A DNA stretch of 46,700 nt from contig WLQG01000007.1 in NCBI GenBank assembly GCA_009698445.1, forward strand, positions 1 to 46,700, given 5' to 3'. Under the pieces are notes generated by a model that ran no database searches, was not told the DNA's origin, and was given only the letters and a program-made list of their open reading frames with translations. The position numbers and the translations under genes are program-made. This DNA comes from Actinomycetota bacterium. Its GTDB lineage: Bacteria > Actinomycetota > Actinomycetes > Nanopelagicales > Nanopelagicaceae. Positions 45,725 to 46,700 of this stretch are shown here, in pieces; the first letter of the stretch is position 1; each line of letters opens with the position of its first letter.

Positions 45725-45797
45725 GCCTCGGTACTCCAACGGTAGAGAGGGCAGTCTCAAACACTGCACAGTGTCGGTTCAAATCCGACTCGGGGCA
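45725..45797 (+). tRNA. tRNA-Leu (anticodon CAA), short variable loop
   Basis: A 73 nt cloverleaf: acceptor GCCTCGG pairs with TCGGGGC (two G-U pairs), discriminator A73, no encoded CCA. The D arm is CTC, loop CAACGGTAGA, GAG, with A14, A15 and GGTAGA as in leucine tRNAs. The anticodon stem is GCAGT/ACTGC with loop CTCAAAC, giving anticodon CAA (45758-45760) for UUG. The T arm is GTCGG TTCAAAT CCGAC. The variable region is only ACAGT (45768-45772), a class I loop, whereas leucine tRNAs are normally class II with a long variable arm. Identity as Leu rests on anticodon, D arm and A73. Confidence 0.88.
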
Positions 45798-45836
45798 CGA
45801 TATTTAGTAAGTCATCTGCGAAAGGTTAAATGAGAA

Positions 45837-46412
45837 ATGAACGTTCGTATTCTCGTCGCAGAAGATGAGGCACTTATCCGTATGGATCTTGTAGAAATGT
45901 TGCAAGGTGCCGGTTATGAAGTTGTTGCTCAAGCTACTAATGGTCAAGAAGCAATAGATTTGACTAACAAACATAAACCAGATTTAGCAATCCTCGATGT
46001 CAAGATGCCCATCCTCGATGGAATATCTGCAGCTGAAAAAATTATTGATTTAGCTCCAGTTTTAATGTTGACCGCATTTTCTCAAAAAGAACTGATTGAA
46101 CGAGCTCGCGATGCTGGCGTCATGGCATACGTTGTTAAACCATTTACTATTGGTGATTTAGTTCCTGCAATTGAAATAGCAATTAGCCGTCACACACAAA
46201 TGAAATCATTGGCTGCAGAAGTTGCCGATTTACACGATCGACTTGAAACTCGTAAAATCATTGACCGAGCTAAAGGTATTTTAATGAAGGCGCTTAATCT
46301 CTCAGAACCTGACGCATTTTCCTGGATTCAAAGGGCGGCCATGGACCGCAGATTGTCGATGAAGCAGGTGGCGCAGGCAGTAATTAGCCCGGATGCGGTG
46401 CCAGAGGGCTAA
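45837..46412 (+). CDS. pdtaR: ANTAR-domain response regulator, PdtaR-like
   Basis: The 191-residue protein has an N-terminal receiver domain with acidic residues in AEDEAL, the phosphoacceptor aspartate in LAILDVKMP, and switch residues in MLTAFS and VVKPFT. A coiled linker (about 125-140) follows, then an ANTAR RNA-binding domain (RKIIDRAKGILMKALNLSEPDAF, quoted only in part here). ANTAR proteins bind paired hexaloop hairpins in mRNA leaders and prevent termination. The order pyk-regulator matches that of PdtaR in other Actinobacteria. No histidine kinase is adjacent; the expected partner PdtaS must be elsewhere. Confidence 0.93.
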   Translation: MNVRILVAEDEALIRMDLVEMLQGAGYEVVAQATNGQEAIDLTNKHKPDLAILDVKMPILDGISAAEKIIDLAPVLMLTAFSQKELIERARDAGVMAYVVKPFTIGDLVPAIEIAISRHTQMKSLAAEVADLHDRLETRKIIDRAKGILMKALNLSEPDAFSWIQRAAMDRRLSMKQVAQAVISPDAVPEG

Positions 46413-46554
46413 TCGTTTGCAAGTACATGAAAACGTTACATAACCGCAACTAAACCTGCCTCTTATATGCTCAATTGGGCTTGTGATTAGCCCGCCCCTG
46501 CCGTTACCCTAAGCGCCTCCCTGTCCCGGGACACAAGAACAGGAAAGGCACTAC
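46413..46554 (+). promoter_or_regulatory. Leader region of the LivK-like gene
   Basis: This 142 bp gap is the longest protein-free stretch in the last 26 kb apart from that holding the tRNA. A weak promoter pair TTTGCA (46416-46421) and TACATA (46437-46442), 15 bp apart, would leave a leader of about 105 nt. Downstream are a GGGCT/AGCCC hairpin (46477-46493, no T-run), a perfect 12 bp palindrome TGTCCCGGGACA (46522-46533), and CCTGT (46520-46524) pairing with ACAGG (46539-46543) next to the AGGAAAGG ribosome-binding site. A regulatory role is possible but unproven. Confidence 0.35.
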
Positions 46555-46700
46555 ATGAACAAGAAGATCAAGGGTTCACTTGCCATTGTTACTGCTGCAG
46601 CCGTTGCTTTTGGCGTAGCTTCAGTACCAACAGCTAGTGCAGCCGTAAAGACTTACACAATTGCATACCAAGGTCCACTTTCAGGTGGAGAAGCATCAAC
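46555..46700 (+). CDS. LivK-type ABC transporter substrate-binding protein, 5' part only
   Basis: Forty-eight complete codons are visible before the window ends. The product starts with a signal peptide: MNKKIKG, a hydrophobic core (about 8-22), and VPTASAA, a likely signal peptidase I site. The mature part begins KTYTIAYQGPLSGGEAST, the first beta strand and ligand loop of branched-chain amino acid (Leu/Ile/Val) binding proteins of ABC transporters. No lipobox cysteine is seen. AGGAAAGG precedes the ATG. The permease and ATPase genes would be expected just downstream. Confidence 0.8.
   Translation, partial: MNKKIKGSLAIVTAAAVAFGVASVPTASAAVKTYTIAYQGPLSGGEAS

Noticed and set aside
46477-46493. 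GGGCT/AGCCC hairpin as a terminator of pdtaR
   Set aside because: The stem is only 5 bp and is followed by GCCCCTG, not a T-run.
1-46700. Mobile elements, phage genes, defence systems or biosynthetic islands
   Set aside because: All coding space is filled by recognised housekeeping genes in an order conserved among Actinobacteria. I saw no transposase, integrase, direct terminal repeats or abrupt change of base composition apart from the rsmH leader.

Overview
The window is chromosomal core DNA from an actinobacterium whose genome is small, gene-dense and moderately A+T-rich. Gene order identifies the phylum. A division/cell-wall (dcw) cluster runs into pgeF-yggS-sepF-yggT, then ileS, a TraR/DksA-like gene, lspA, rluD and dnaE, then his, trp and lgt, then gltBD, and finally pyk, a leucine tRNA, an ANTAR regulator and a LivK-type binding protein. 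I recall the same order in Streptomyces-type genomes, where many more genes lie between these blocks. The A/T-rich codon use, 1-20 bp gene overlaps and near absence of intergenic DNA suggest a streamlined freshwater lineage such as the acI group (Nanopelagicales). That assignment is inference, not proven here.

Layout. Positions 1-14297: tail of mraZ, a GC-rich structured RNA candidate (186-287, probably the mraW motif), rsmH-ftsL-ftsI-murE-murF-mraY-murD-ftsW-murG-murC-ftsQ, a 134 bp gap, then ftsZ. Positions 14304-16405: pgeF, yggS, sepF, yggT. Positions 16392-19505: ileS on the minus strand, behind an isoleucine T-box leader (19506-19680). Positions 19779-25522: a DksA-type zinc-finger protein with a histone-H1-like tail, lspA, rluD, dnaE. 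Positions 25565-37456: one uninterrupted run hisD-C-B-H-priA-hisF-hisI-trpE-(56-residue membrane protein)-trpC-B-A-mauE-dsbA-lgt. Positions 37478-46700: a VIT-family transporter, gltB-gltD, pyk, tRNA-Leu(CAA), pdtaR, and the 5' end of a substrate-binding protein.

How the genes work together. The first third builds lipid II and assembles the septum (FtsZ, SepF, FtsQ, FtsL, FtsW, FtsI). The DNPR motif of MurE indicates meso-diaminopimelate peptidoglycan. The middle makes histidine and tryptophan; PriA probably serves both pathways because no trpF lies in the cluster. LspA and Lgt process lipoproteins, and MauE/DsbA form a likely thiol-redox pair. GltBD, pyruvate kinase and a likely amino-acid-binding protein cover nitrogen and central carbon metabolism.

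The features most worth a second look are small. They are a leucine-anticodon tRNA with a leucine-type D arm but a short class I variable loop; a 56-residue remnant-like protein between trpE and trpC; a T-box whose SD-sequestering hairpin also looks like an intrinsic terminator; an IleRS with a GXHH signature; the absence of divIVA from its usual slot; the mraW RNA candidate; and a recurrent TANNNT-N6/7-ATG arrangement suggesting leaderless transcripts. I found no mobile element, CRISPR array, phage gene or rRNA, and no gene-free stretch longer than about 280 bp.
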